Of a stretch of 64,000 nt of DNA, positions 34,788-43,253 are shown piece after piece. The notes beneath the pieces are model-generated. The model was not told the DNA's origin and ran no database searches. It worked only from the letters and a program-made list of their open reading frames with translations. The position numbers and the translations under genes were made by a program. Numbering within the stretch: the first letter of the stretch is position 1; each line of letters starts with the position of its first letter. Source of the DNA: SAR86 cluster bacterium (GTDB taxonomy: Bacteria > Pseudomonadota > Gammaproteobacteria > Magnimaribacterales > AG-339-G14); contig CP097974.1 of NCBI GenBank assembly GCA_023703675.1, positions 581,288 through 645,287 on the forward strand. The letters run 5' to 3'.

Positions 34788-35642
34788 ATGCGTTCCAATG
34801 TAGTCATTTCTAGAAATGGTAACAACTCGCTACATCAACATTGGCTTTCTAATGACTACGCTAATCGGAACTGGGATTTGATATTATTATTTTATGACAG
34901 AAAAGCTTTTGAAAATTTCCACACTTCAGAAGGTGTGTCGAAGTTTTACATTGAAGGAGGAAAATGGACGTCAATTTATAAATTTTTTCTTAACAATAAA
35001 CTTGAAGAATACAACTATTATTGGTTTCCCGACGACGATTTGGAAATCGACAGCATTTCGATAAATAAACTATTTCAAGCAATGGATGAACATAATTTAT
35101 TTGTTGCTCAACCTTCCCTAACAAAGGACAGTTTCTACACTTTTCTTCTGCTCATTCAGAACGAAGCCTTTATTTTAAGGTACTCAAATTTTATTGAAGT
35201 AATGGCTCCTTGTGTAACCAGAGAGGTTCTTCAGAAGGCCTTGGAAGATTTTAAAGAATGTGAGAGTGGAGTTGGTTTAGATCATCTTTGGGGTAATTAT
35301 TTCAACTACGAATTAAAAAAAATGGCTATTCTTGATGAAATTTCCATGAAACATACTAGGCCTATTGGGGGTCCGTTGTATGATTACTTGAGAAGCAAAA
35401 ATATAGATCACATGGATGAGTTAAGGAAGTTATTGAAAAAATATTCACAACGACCAATAAGGCCATATGTTTATGAAGCACTTTCCAAAACGAATAAAAT
35501 TGTGAAAAATAAATACTTATTAGGATATCTTCATTTGAAAGAATATTATTCAAAAAGAAATGAATTTAATAACCTTAAAATGACTCTAAAAAAGTTATTG
35601 AGATTATTTAAATACTATTTCATTTATTTCATAAAAACCTAA
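34788..35642 (+). CDS. DUF707-like putative glycosyltransferase
   Basis: ATG at 34788 is preferred over a TTG one codon earlier. The 284-residue product has the features of the DUF707 group: an N-terminal WDLILLFYD strand, YYWFPDDDLEIDS with an Asp cluster like the metal-binding motif of glycosyltransferases (about residues 78-90), and a later GVGLDHLWGNYF. The C-terminal 80 residues are basic and helical. No signal or membrane anchor is clear. The acceptor and donor sugars are unknown. It starts 10 bases after the isomerase-like gene and ends 3 bases before the small DUF7230 gene. Confidence 0.65.
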   Translation: MRSNVVISRNGNNSLHQHWLSNDYANRNWDLILLFYDRKAFENFHTSEGVSKFYIEGGKWTSIYKFFLNNKLEEYNYYWFPDDDLEIDSISINKLFQAMDEHNLFVAQPSLTKDSFYTFLLLIQNEAFILRYSNFIEVMAPCVTREVLQKALEDFKECESGVGLDHLWGNYFNYELKKMAILDEISMKHTRPIGGPLYDYLRSKNIDHMDELRKLLKKYSQRPIRPYVYEALSKTNKIVKNKYLLGYLHLKEYYSKRNEFNNLKMTLKKLLRLFKYYFIYFIKT

Positions 35643-35644
35643 AA

Positions 35645-35776
35645 GTGAAAAAAAAAATTACAAGAAAAAAAATAAATCCTGTTGCTAAGCACGCAAGAAA
35701 ATTTAACAAGTCTAGTGTTTTCGCTGACAAGAAAAAATATAATAGAAAGAAAGAAAATCTTCCAAACGATGAATAA
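35645..35776 (+). CDS. Small basic DUF7230 family protein
   Basis: A short GTG-started frame encodes 43 residues, almost all Lys, Arg and Asn, with the core NPVAKHARKFNKSSVFADKK. This is the conserved pattern of a tiny family (DUF7230) in Gammaproteobacteria, in which VAKH and a following FN segment are invariant. The function is unknown; the charge suggests nucleic-acid or ribosome binding. It begins 2 bases after the DUF707 gene, and its last codons overlap the ATG of the cystathionine beta-synthase-like gene (ATGAATAA), so translation is coupled to it. Confidence 0.75.
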   Translation: MKKKITRKKINPVAKHARKFNKSSVFADKKKYNRKKENLPNDE

Positions 35777-36737
35777 AATTTATTCAAATATTTTAGATAT
35801 GGTTGGAAATACTCCAATCTTAAAAATTAACTCAATAGATACAGGTTTATGTGAACTTTACGTAAAGTTAGAAAACCTAAACCCAGGAGGCTCTATAAAG
35901 GACAGAGTTGGTCTACAAATGATTACCGATGCAGAAGATAAAGGTCTTTTAAAAAAAGGTGGCGTAATAGTTGAGTGTACTGCAGGAAATACCGGTTTAG
36001 GTTTAGCACTCGCTGCAAAGTTGAAAGGTTATAAATTAATCTTAGTAATACCAGACAAAATGAGTAAAGAAAAAGTTATGCACCTTGAAGCTATGGGTGT
36101 TGATATTATATTTACAAGATCAGATGTTGAAAAAGGTCATCCAGAACATTACCAAGATTTAGCAGCAAAAATTGTTTCAGAAACTCCTGGTGCATTTTTC
36201 ACAGATCAATTTAATAATCCCTCTAATCCAAAGATCCATGAAACAACAACAGGACCGGAGATTTGGGAGCAAATGGAAGGAAATATTGATGCATTTGTGG
36301 CTGGTGTTGGGACCGGAGGAACAATAAGTGGGGTTGGAAAATATTTAAAATCCAAGAATGCAAAAATAAATATTGTTATTGCAGATCCAGTTGGCTCTGT
36401 TGTTGCAGATGCTGTTAACACTGGATCTTATAAATATGAAAATGGTTCTTGGCTTGTGGAAGGAATTGGTGAAGACCATATTCCTGGTAACTTAAATTTA
36501 GATATTATTGACGAAGGTATTTATGTTTCAGACAAAGACGCCTTTGAAATGTTGAACAAACTATTGCAAGAAGAAGGAATTCTTGCAGGAACATCATGCG
36601 GAACACTTGTTCATGCCGCAGTTGAATGGTGTAAATTGCAAAAAACTCCAAAAAAAGTTGTTACATTGATTTGTGATACTGGAAATAAGTATCTTTCAAA
36701 AGCTTACAATAAAGAGTGGCTTGAGGAAAATTTTTAA
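35769..36737 (+). CDS. Cystathionine beta-synthase / cysteine synthase family PLP enzyme
   Basis: The frame is open from 35682, but that part belongs to the small gene in another frame. ATG at 35769 gives MNKIYSNILDMVGNTP, the standard family start, and 322 residues. The PLP lysine is Lys44 in NPGGSIKDR. The substrate loop TAGNTG and the phosphate-binding GTGGT are present. There is no C-terminal CBS or calmodulin-like domain. Pairing with the cystathionine gamma-lyase gene one base downstream suggests reverse transsulfuration, homocysteine plus serine to cysteine. An O-acetylserine sulfhydrylase activity is the main alternative. Confidence 0.85.
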   Translation: MNKIYSNILDMVGNTPILKINSIDTGLCELYVKLENLNPGGSIKDRVGLQMITDAEDKGLLKKGGVIVECTAGNTGLGLALAAKLKGYKLILVIPDKMSKEKVMHLEAMGVDIIFTRSDVEKGHPEHYQDLAAKIVSETPGAFFTDQFNNPSNPKIHETTTGPEIWEQMEGNIDAFVAGVGTGGTISGVGKYLKSKNAKINIVIADPVGSVVADAVNTGSYKYENGSWLVEGIGEDHIPGNLNLDIIDEGIYVSDKDAFEMLNKLLQEEGILAGTSCGTLVHAAVEWCKLQKTPKKVVTLICDTGNKYLSKAYNKEWLEENF

Positions 36738-36738
36738 A

Positions 36739-37902
36739 ATGACAAAAAAGAAAAAAAAGAATTTCGAAACTTTGGCTATACATGCTGGTCAAAAACCTGA
36801 CCCAACTTCGGGCGCTGTAATGACTCCAATAGTCATGGCATCAACCTTCGAACAATCTAGTCCAGGAGTACACAAAGGGTATGATTATTCCAGATCAATA
36901 AATCCTACCAGAGAAGCATTTGAAGAATGCATTGCAAGTTTAGAAAATGGTATTAAAGGGTTTGGATTTTCTTCTGGTGTTGCAGCAATCTCTGCATGTG
37001 TTGAATTACTAGAACCAGGCGATCACATCATTGCAATGGACGACCTTTACGGAGGATCAGTTAGATTATTTAATGAAATCAAAAGCATTTCTCAAGGAAT
37101 TAAAATTTCCTATGTTGACATGAGCAATATTGAAAACATAGAAAAAGAGATTTCAGATAATACAAAGATGTTATTTATTGAAACTCCTACAAATCCATTA
37201 TTAAAAGTATCAGATTTGCAAAAAATTTCTGAATTAGCAAAAAATAGAAAGATACTAACTGTTTGCGATAATACTTTTGCATCGCCCTTCAATCAGAAGC
37301 CATTAAATTTTGGAATTGATATTGTGATTCATTCAGCTACAAAATATTTGGGCGGACATTCAGATTTAATTGCTGGTGCAATGGTTATAGGAAAAGATGA
37401 TCTAAATTTGATAGCGAGGATGGAAAACATCCATAATTCTCTTGGGCCTATTTCTGGAGCTTTTGATAGTTATTTACTTTTAAGGAGTTTAAAAACACTT
37501 GTGGTGAGAATGCAACGACACAATGAAAATGCAATGAAATTAGCTCAATATTTTGAGGGGCATAATAAAATTTCTAGAGTAATTTATCCAGGTCTCGTCT
37601 CACATCCGCAGCATAGTCTAGCTAAGTCGCAAATGGAAGGTTTTTCCGGAATTGTCTCATTAGAGTTAAACGGAAATTTATCAACTGCAAAGGAACTTTT
37701 AGAAAAAACTTCTATATTTACTCTTGCCGAAAGTCTTGGAGGTGTAGAAAGTCTGATTGAACACCCAGGTTTAATGACTCATGCATCTTTACCAAAAGAA
37801 CGAAGAGAGAAATTAGGAATTTCCGATACTCTTATTCGTTTATCAGTTGGATTGGAAAATATTGACGACTTAATTGATGATATTGAGAGTTCTCTTAATT
37901 AG
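36739..37902 (+). CDS. Cystathionine gamma-lyase / gamma-synthase family PLP enzyme
   Basis: The ATG at 36739 gives MTKKKKKNFETLAIHAGQ and 387 residues; upstream codons are a run-on of the frame. It has the Cys/Met-metabolism fold: YSRSINPTREAFE, IETPTNPLL, PLP lysine Lys202 in HSATKYLGGHSD, and SLGGVESLIEHP near the end. With the cystathionine beta-synthase-like neighbour it most likely cleaves cystathionine to cysteine, 2-oxobutyrate and ammonia. Gamma-synthase activity cannot be excluded from sequence alone. The last 4 bases overlap the convergent VOC gene. Confidence 0.88.
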   Translation: MTKKKKKNFETLAIHAGQKPDPTSGAVMTPIVMASTFEQSSPGVHKGYDYSRSINPTREAFEECIASLENGIKGFGFSSGVAAISACVELLEPGDHIIAMDDLYGGSVRLFNEIKSISQGIKISYVDMSNIENIEKEISDNTKMLFIETPTNPLLKVSDLQKISELAKNRKILTVCDNTFASPFNQKPLNFGIDIVIHSATKYLGGHSDLIAGAMVIGKDDLNLIARMENIHNSLGPISGAFDSYLLLRSLKTLVVRMQRHNENAMKLAQYFEGHNKISRVIYPGLVSHPQHSLAKSQMEGFSGIVSLELNGNLSTAKELLEKTSIFTLAESLGGVESLIEHPGLMTHASLPKERREKLGISDTLIRLSVGLENIDDLIDDIESSLN

Positions 37903-38285
37903 ACATCAAAATTAAAAAAAGTTAACTTATTTCCATCTAGATCGTGAACGTATGCACCATAAAAAGCTCCCGCTCTTTGACCAGGCTCTCCATCATCGCT
38001 AGCACCTAACTCAATTGCTTTGGCATACATTGCATCTACTTCTTCTTTGGTATCCAATGCAATTCCTTTCATTGTTCCATTTCCATTTGAGGCTTTTTCT
38101 CCATCATATGGAACTGCAATTGCGAGCAAAACAGAATTATCTTCGGACGACATCCACATAGTTATACGATCATTTGCAGGAAATTTTTTAGCATTTACCA
38201 GAGACAAAAGTTCATCATAAAACTTTTCTGCTACTTCTTTATTGTTAGTACCTATTGTCGAATAGTGTTTTAGCTTTGTTCCCAT
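37899..38285 (-). CDS. VOC superfamily (glyoxalase-like) protein
   Basis: The 128-residue product is a single vicinal-oxygen-chelate module: HYSTIGTNNKEVAEKFYDEL at the start, then LLAIAVPYDG, and GAFYGAYVHDLDGNKLTFFN at the end, where the last motif carries a usual metal ligand position. Substrate is unknown; related proteins are often annotated as glyoxalase or bleomycin-resistance-like. Its start overlaps the stop of purU (TAATG), so it is the last gene of an MscS - unknown - purU - VOC operon. Confidence 0.8.
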   Translation of the reverse strand: MGTKLKHYSTIGTNNKEVAEKFYDELLSLVNAKKFPANDRITMWMSSEDNSVLLAIAVPYDGEKASNGNGTMKGIALDTKEEVDAMYAKAIELGASDDGEPGQRAGAFYGAYVHDLDGNKLTFFNFDV

Positions 38286-39142
38286 TATTTAAATATCACC
38301 GTTTTGTTATCATTCAAGAAAATTCTCTGTTCAGAATGATATTGTACAGCTTTTGCTAAGGTAATCGATTCAATATCCCTTCCAATAACTTCCATATCTT
38401 CTGGCGATTTTGAATGATCAATTCTATCAACCGTTTGTTCTATGATAGGCCCTTCATCTAGTTCACTTGTCACATAATGAGCTGTAGCTCCAAGGATTTT
38501 AACCCCCTTTTCATAAGCTTGATGGTAAGGTTTTGCCCCTTTAAAACTTGGGAGAAAAGAATGATGTATGTTTATTATTTTACCAAAATATTTATTACAA
38601 AAATCTGTAGATAGGATTTGCATATATCTTGCTAGAATAATTAAATCTACATTGTCATCTTCAATTATTTTCGACATTTTCATCTCTACTTCAGATTTAT
38701 TATCTTTAGCTACCTCAATGTGGTGAAAAGGGATTCCGTAATCTGAAACTATCTTTTCTAAATCTGGATGATTAGAAATAACAGATTTAATATTAATTTT
38801 TAATGAATCAACACTTGTCCTGTAAAGAAGATCCTGCAAACAATGACTATATTTTGAAACAAATATTGTAGTGCTAGGTTTTAAAATGGCATTCTGAAAA
38901 GACCAATCCATGGAAGCTTCTTCGGCCAAAACTGAGAATGTTTTATTAAAATTTTCTTTATTAATTTCTTGATTAGGCGAGATTACTTTTACCCTCATAA
39001 AAAACTTTTTAGTTATTGGATCGCCATAATGAGCTGAATCTTTAATAAAAAGGTTTTGTTCATTTAAAAAATTTGAAACTTTTGCCACCAACCCAAGTGA
39101 GTCAGGACAAGTAACTCTTAAAATAAATTCTTGATCATTCAT
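38285..39142 (-). CDS. purU: Formyltetrahydrofolate deformylase
   Basis: The 285-residue enzyme hydrolyses 10-formyl-tetrahydrofolate to formate and tetrahydrofolate, balancing the one-carbon pool. An N-terminal ACT domain (about residues 5-80, RVTCPDSLGLVAKVSNFL) precedes the formyl-transferase fold. The catalytic triad is visible as Asn191 and His193 in INIHHSFLPSF and Asp229 in SELDEGPIIEQ. The ACT domain and the FKGAKPYHQAY segment favour PurU over PurN, although the two are related. It overlaps the upstream unknown gene by 8 bases. Confidence 0.92.
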   Translation of the reverse strand: MNDQEFILRVTCPDSLGLVAKVSNFLNEQNLFIKDSAHYGDPITKKFFMRVKVISPNQEINKENFNKTFSVLAEEASMDWSFQNAILKPSTTIFVSKYSHCLQDLLYRTSVDSLKINIKSVISNHPDLEKIVSDYGIPFHHIEVAKDNKSEVEMKMSKIIEDDNVDLIILARYMQILSTDFCNKYFGKIINIHHSFLPSFKGAKPYHQAYEKGVKILGATAHYVTSELDEGPIIEQTVDRIDHSKSPEDMEVIGRDIESITLAKAVQYHSEQRIFLNDNKTVIFK

Positions 39143-39611
39143 TTTTTCTATAATAAAACTTTATTTTCCCAGTATTTTTTTCGAGAACGTTAATTTCTCT
39201 TATCAATTCGCCGCCATCTTTATATATTTTTTGTTCTATGTCTACAGAACCATTTAATCTTTGTACCAAGAAAGATTTAGGCAGAGCATTTAAGTCTAAT
39301 TCTTCGCCATACCAGTTCCGAAAAGAATTCCAAATTATATTTCTTTCTGAGACATTACATTCGATAGAAACTAAAATTTGGCTGTTGGATAAGAGTAATG
39401 GATAGAAATTTTTAACAAGAAATTTTACAAGAGGCTTTTCATCATAAACATCTATTCCATCTATCAATCCAGAAAAATTGTCTACCCGGTTTAAATTCCA
39501 AACTTCTTTAAGTTCACAATCATCTGCTATTGGAATGGGTGAAAAGGTCAGTAACCTAAATACTAAAATCGATGATATTGCCAATAGAAATATAAATGAC
39601 AGTTTTGTCAT
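39135..39611 (-). CDS. Exported or membrane-anchored protein of unknown function
   Basis: The 158-residue product begins with a hydrophobic segment (about residues 4-21, FIFLLAISSILVFRLL) that could be a signal peptide or single anchor. A soluble region with two cysteines and the basic end NTGKIKFYYRKNE follows. No family is recognised. It sits 3 bases after the MscS-type channel gene and overlaps purU, so it is part of one tightly packed operon. Position gives no clear functional link to either neighbour. Confidence 0.6.
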   Translation of the reverse strand: MTKLSFIFLLAISSILVFRLLTFSPIPIADDCELKEVWNLNRVDNFSGLIDGIDVYDEKPLVKFLVKNFYPLLLSNSQILVSIECNVSERNIIWNSFRNWYGEELDLNALPKSFLVQRLNGSVDIEQKIYKDGGELIREINVLEKNTGKIKFYYRKNE

Positions 39612-39614
39612 AGA

Positions 39615-40706
39615 TTATTTATCTAATGAATTTTCAAAATATATTGAACTTGATGGGTAAGCGAAATCAGAACCATTTTCTAAAACTATGGACTTGGTCT
39701 TTAAAAGAAGATTTTGTTTCACATCTGAATATTCAGTATAGGAATCTTTATTTGTGTAGCATAGAATTTCTAGATCAATTGAACTTGCTCCAAATTCTAC
39801 TGCTTTTGCAAAGGATTCCTGACCAGGATTTATACAAAATCCTTGATTTTCATCATTAATAAACTGCTCTATTTCCTGACAGATCTTATTTATTTGATCA
39901 ACAGAGGTAGAATAAATTAGATTTATACTCCATCTGATTCTTCTGAACTTATTTAATCCATGATTTATAACGCTAATATCGGAAAGATCCTTATTCGGGA
40001 TTATCATTGGAGATGTGTCAAATAGCCTTACAGTTGTAGATCTAAAGCCAATACTCTCAACAATGCCGTGAAATTCACCTGGAACTTCAATCCTATGACC
40101 AGGTTGAAACCTATTTTCTCCAATGATCAACATTCCAGATATTAAATTTTTAAATAAATCTTGCGCTCCCAAAGCTATTGCAACAGAAAAAAGACCTAGT
40201 CCAGCGATTAACGGCCCTATTTCAATACCAAAAATATCAAGGATGATCGCAAGTCCTATCACCCAAACCAGAACTTTAGAAGATCTTTCAAGCCAAACTG
40301 ACATCGCTGTGGTTAGCCAAGTGTTATTGGATAATATAGAAAATAATGGACTCACAAGATTCGATAATGCGCTAAAGATTGTGTAAACAATTAAAGCCTT
40401 AACAAGATTGGTAGCAATTAAATCAATTAAACCAGATAAAGGTAAAAAAATTGTTATTAGATATATACCTATCGTGATTGGAATAAATCCTAAAGGTTTT
40501 TTAAGCGAATCTAATAAAATATCATCCAGTTCTGTTTCGGTTCGAGAAGTTAATTTTTTTAAAGAATTAACTCCTACATTTGCGAAAACGCCTCTAAAAA
40601 TTAGAGAGACTATTAAGATGAACAATGAAATTAGAACTTCTGACATACTGATACCTAAAAAACCAGAGGTCCAAACTTGATTTAGCAAATCCAAGAAATC
40701 TTCCAT
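39615..40706 (-). CDS. Mechanosensitive ion channel of the MscS family
   Basis: The 363-residue inner-membrane protein has about five hydrophobic helices. The last is the pore helix, in the GPLIAGLGLFSVAIALGAQD region (about residues 165-185) with the Gly/Ala packing typical of MscS. The MscS beta domain follows, with FQPGHRIEVPGEFHGIVESI and the IPNKDLSDISVINH segment. It opens under membrane tension to release solutes on osmotic downshock. The longer N-terminal membrane part resembles the YnaI/MSL-like branch more than minimal MscS. It is the first gene of the minus-strand operon and has about 23 bases to the alpha-E gene upstream. Confidence 0.9.
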   Translation of the reverse strand: MEDFLDLLNQVWTSGFLGISMSEVLISLFILIVSLIFRGVFANVGVNSLKKLTSRTETELDDILLDSLKKPLGFIPITIGIYLITIFLPLSGLIDLIATNLVKALIVYTIFSALSNLVSPLFSILSNNTWLTTAMSVWLERSSKVLVWVIGLAIILDIFGIEIGPLIAGLGLFSVAIALGAQDLFKNLISGMLIIGENRFQPGHRIEVPGEFHGIVESIGFRSTTVRLFDTSPMIIPNKDLSDISVINHGLNKFRRIRWSINLIYSTSVDQINKICQEIEQFINDENQGFCINPGQESFAKAVEFGASSIDLEILCYTNKDSYTEYSDVKQNLLLKTKSIVLENGSDFAYPSSSIYFENSLDK

Positions 40707-40729
40707 GTGTTGAAGGATACTATTTATAG

Positions 40730-41647
40730 TTAATTATTAAAATAACTCTTACTTATAATTTGATCGATTGAAGAAATTCTCTTTTGCGTGTTTTCAATGA
40801 ATTCATGAATTTTTTTATCGTCATACCTGCCGACTCTAGATGAGTCTAAGGATTTTAAAAATTTTTCCGTAGATGCCAAAGCTAGATTATTTTTTGGAAG
40901 ACTCAAAAAGCTCTTTTTTAGAATAGTCAAACATCTATAAATGGAACGCGGAAAATTATCATCTTTGAATAAAAAATTTATGACACTTTCTTTTTCAATG
41001 TCACCTCTAGAAACTTTTCTAAAGGCTTGATGAGCAGAGAGAGTTTTAAGTAAATTTACCCACTCCAAAGTAGACAGATCTACTGTTCCTTCCTTTTTTT
41101 TTGCAGAACTAATCGAATCAATTATTCTTGAGATCATATCTGCACGCTCTAAAAAACGGCCAAGTTTTAAAAATTCAAAAGCATATCCCCTTGAAAAATT
41201 ATCAGAGATAATTCCAAAAAATCTCTGAGAAGATGAAATTACCTCATAAATATTTTTTGCTCTTTTTCTCTTGCTTGCTTTCAAAGTCATTTCTTTTTGA
41301 AAAAACAATTGAATATTATTTAGTTCTTCAACTGATGATCTAGGTAAATCGTCTTTGATAAATTCAGAGTTATAAGTGGCTCCTTTCAGACAAGAAATTA
41401 TCGAATTTGGATTATTTTTTTCAATACTTAAAAAATTTATAACATTAGATTCTTCAAAGTTTGAATAAATTTTATGAAAATCTTTTTTTGAATCCATAGA
41501 CTCAATGATGGACTCCCACCCTAATGTGTCATCAACTGGAAAATCTAACATCATTTCAACATTTACATTTATCATCCTTGCAGTATTTTCAGCACGTTCG
41601 ATGTAACGAGCCAACCAATATAAATGTTCTGCGTCTCTACTAAGCAT
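40730..41647 (-). CDS. Alpha-E domain protein (DUF403), Anbu-associated
   Basis: The 305-residue all-helical protein opens MLSRDAEHLYWLARYIERAE, the invariant start of the alpha-E family, and contains GRFLERADMISRIID. Such proteins nearly always accompany a circularly permuted ATP-grasp protein, and often the Anbu peptidase; all three are here. The complex is thought to build or ligate a peptide-like compound, but the product is unknown. The stop of the ATP-grasp gene directly abuts the start, so the two form one operon. Confidence 0.9.
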   Translation of the reverse strand: MLSRDAEHLYWLARYIERAENTARMINVNVEMMLDFPVDDTLGWESIIESMDSKKDFHKIYSNFEESNVINFLSIEKNNPNSIISCLKGATYNSEFIKDDLPRSSVEELNNIQLFFQKEMTLKASKRKRAKNIYEVISSSQRFFGIISDNFSRGYAFEFLKLGRFLERADMISRIIDSISSAKKKEGTVDLSTLEWVNLLKTLSAHQAFRKVSRGDIEKESVINFLFKDDNFPRSIYRCLTILKKSFLSLPKNNLALASTEKFLKSLDSSRVGRYDDKKIHEFIENTQKRISSIDQIISKSYFNN

Positions 41648-43102
41648 CTAATCAATTATCCATGTATCTTTACTTCCTCCTCCTTGAGAGGAATTAACAA
41701 TCGATGTTCCCTTTTTCAATGCCACTCTAGTGAGGCCTCCAACAGTCACGTAATTTTTTGTTCCGCTGAGTATAAAAGGCCTCAAATCTAAATGTCTGGG
41801 TTCAATCTTTCCTTCAGAGAATGTTGGGGAAGTGGAGAGGGAAATAAATTTTTGAGCCACGTAATTTCTAGGATTATTTCTTATCTTTCTGAAGGTTGCT
41901 TCGACGTCTTTAGAGTTTTTTAAATTTTTCCCTATAACAATTCCATATCCGCCTGATTCAGATACTGGTTTTATCACCATCGATTTAATATCTTTTCTTA
42001 CTTTATCTCTGCTTTTTTTATCATTCATAAAATAAGTCTTTATATTCTTTAAAATAGGCTTCTCCTTCAAATAGAATTTGATCATTTTGGGGACGTATGA
42101 ATAAACTGCTTTATCGTCTGCAATGCCACAACCAGGAGCATTTACAATCGAGACCTTTTTTTGCGCCCAGCTTTTAATTAATCCTCTAACTCCCAACGTT
42201 GAATCCGGATTTCCTACATCCGGATCTAAAAAATCGTCATCAATCCTTCTATAAATAACATCAACCTTTTTTAAACCCTCAATAGTTTTTTTAAAAACAT
42301 ATCCATCTTTGCCAATTTGAAGATCGCTTCCTTCTACCAAATCTATTCCCATCTGTTGGGCAAGATAAGCGTGTTCAAAATATGCTGAATTATAAATACC
42401 AGGGGTTAATAAAACTATTTCGGGATGCTTTGCCTTAGAAAAACTTATTGAAGCGAGAGTTTCATAAAGCTTGCTTGGATAGTCGTCTACTGGATTTACT
42501 CCGTATCTTCTAAATAATTCAGGCAGAACTCTTTTCATGATCATTCTATTTTCAAGCATGTAAGACACACCAGAGGGAACTCTTAGATTATCTTCCAATA
42601 CATAAAACTCTCCATCTTCACCTTTGATTAAATCTGAACCGCAAATATGGGACCATACGCCTTCTTTTAATTTAATATTTTGGCAATACTTTTTATACGC
42701 CGATGTTTCGATAACTAAGTTATCTCCAATATCAAATTCTTTTAAAAACTTTCTTTCGTTGTAACAGTCTTCGATAAAAAAATTTAATGCCTTTACTCTT
42801 TGAATTAATCCTTTTTCAACTAGCTTCCATTCATCTTTTTTTATTAATCTTGGAATAAAATCTAAAGGCCACGATCTATTATCGCTGGTGTTTGATTCAT
42901 TTTGGTAAACTCTAAATGTAACTCCCATTGATTGTATTGCAGAAACTGTTGCAGAATTTATATCTTGCAAATCATCTAAAGAAAGTGACTCCAAAAAATT
43001 TATAACTTTTTGAGCATGTTTTCTATGCTTTAAAGAATCGCTAAAAAATTCATCATAGGATGGACCCTTTTCAAGATAGTTTATTAAACTAGCTTTTTTC
43101 AT
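41648..43102 (-). CDS. Circularly permuted ATP-grasp protein (type 2, DUF404/DUF407)
   Basis: The 484-residue product has the recognisable order of the permuted ATP-grasp family: an N-terminal helical part with SMGVTF, then DLIKGEDGEFYVLEDNLRVP with acidic metal ligands and VSYMLENR. A C-terminal VIKPVSESGGYGIVIG loop and LSTSPTFSEG follow. ATP-grasp enzymes join a carboxylate to an amine with ATP. With alpha-E and Anbu nearby, it probably makes an amide-linked product related to the peptidase substrate; the compound is not known. The promoter must lie in the 150-base divergent gap to the Anbu gene. Confidence 0.9.
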   Translation of the reverse strand: MKKASLINYLEKGPSYDEFFSDSLKHRKHAQKVINFLESLSLDDLQDINSATVSAIQSMGVTFRVYQNESNTSDNRSWPLDFIPRLIKKDEWKLVEKGLIQRVKALNFFIEDCYNERKFLKEFDIGDNLVIETSAYKKYCQNIKLKEGVWSHICGSDLIKGEDGEFYVLEDNLRVPSGVSYMLENRMIMKRVLPELFRRYGVNPVDDYPSKLYETLASISFSKAKHPEIVLLTPGIYNSAYFEHAYLAQQMGIDLVEGSDLQIGKDGYVFKKTIEGLKKVDVIYRRIDDDFLDPDVGNPDSTLGVRGLIKSWAQKKVSIVNAPGCGIADDKAVYSYVPKMIKFYLKEKPILKNIKTYFMNDKKSRDKVRKDIKSMVIKPVSESGGYGIVIGKNLKNSKDVEATFRKIRNNPRNYVAQKFISLSTSPTFSEGKIEPRHLDLRPFILSGTKNYVTVGGLTRVALKKGTSIVNSSQGGGSKDTWIID

Positions 43103-43253
43103 GATTAATAATTATCCCTATATATATTGTGTGCTTTTAAATACATTTTTATCAACTTAGTCTAACGAAATGCACTAATTTAATGCAAAATAATCGTTTA
43201 ATTTGATCTACAGGTAACTAATGAATTATGTTATTTTTATTTAAAATTAGTTT

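Noticed and set aside
43103-43253. Promoter search between ATP-grasp and Anbu genes
   Set aside because: TTGATC near 43202 and a TATGTT-like element are the best pair, but spacing and matches are weak in such AT-rich sequence, so no promoter is listed.
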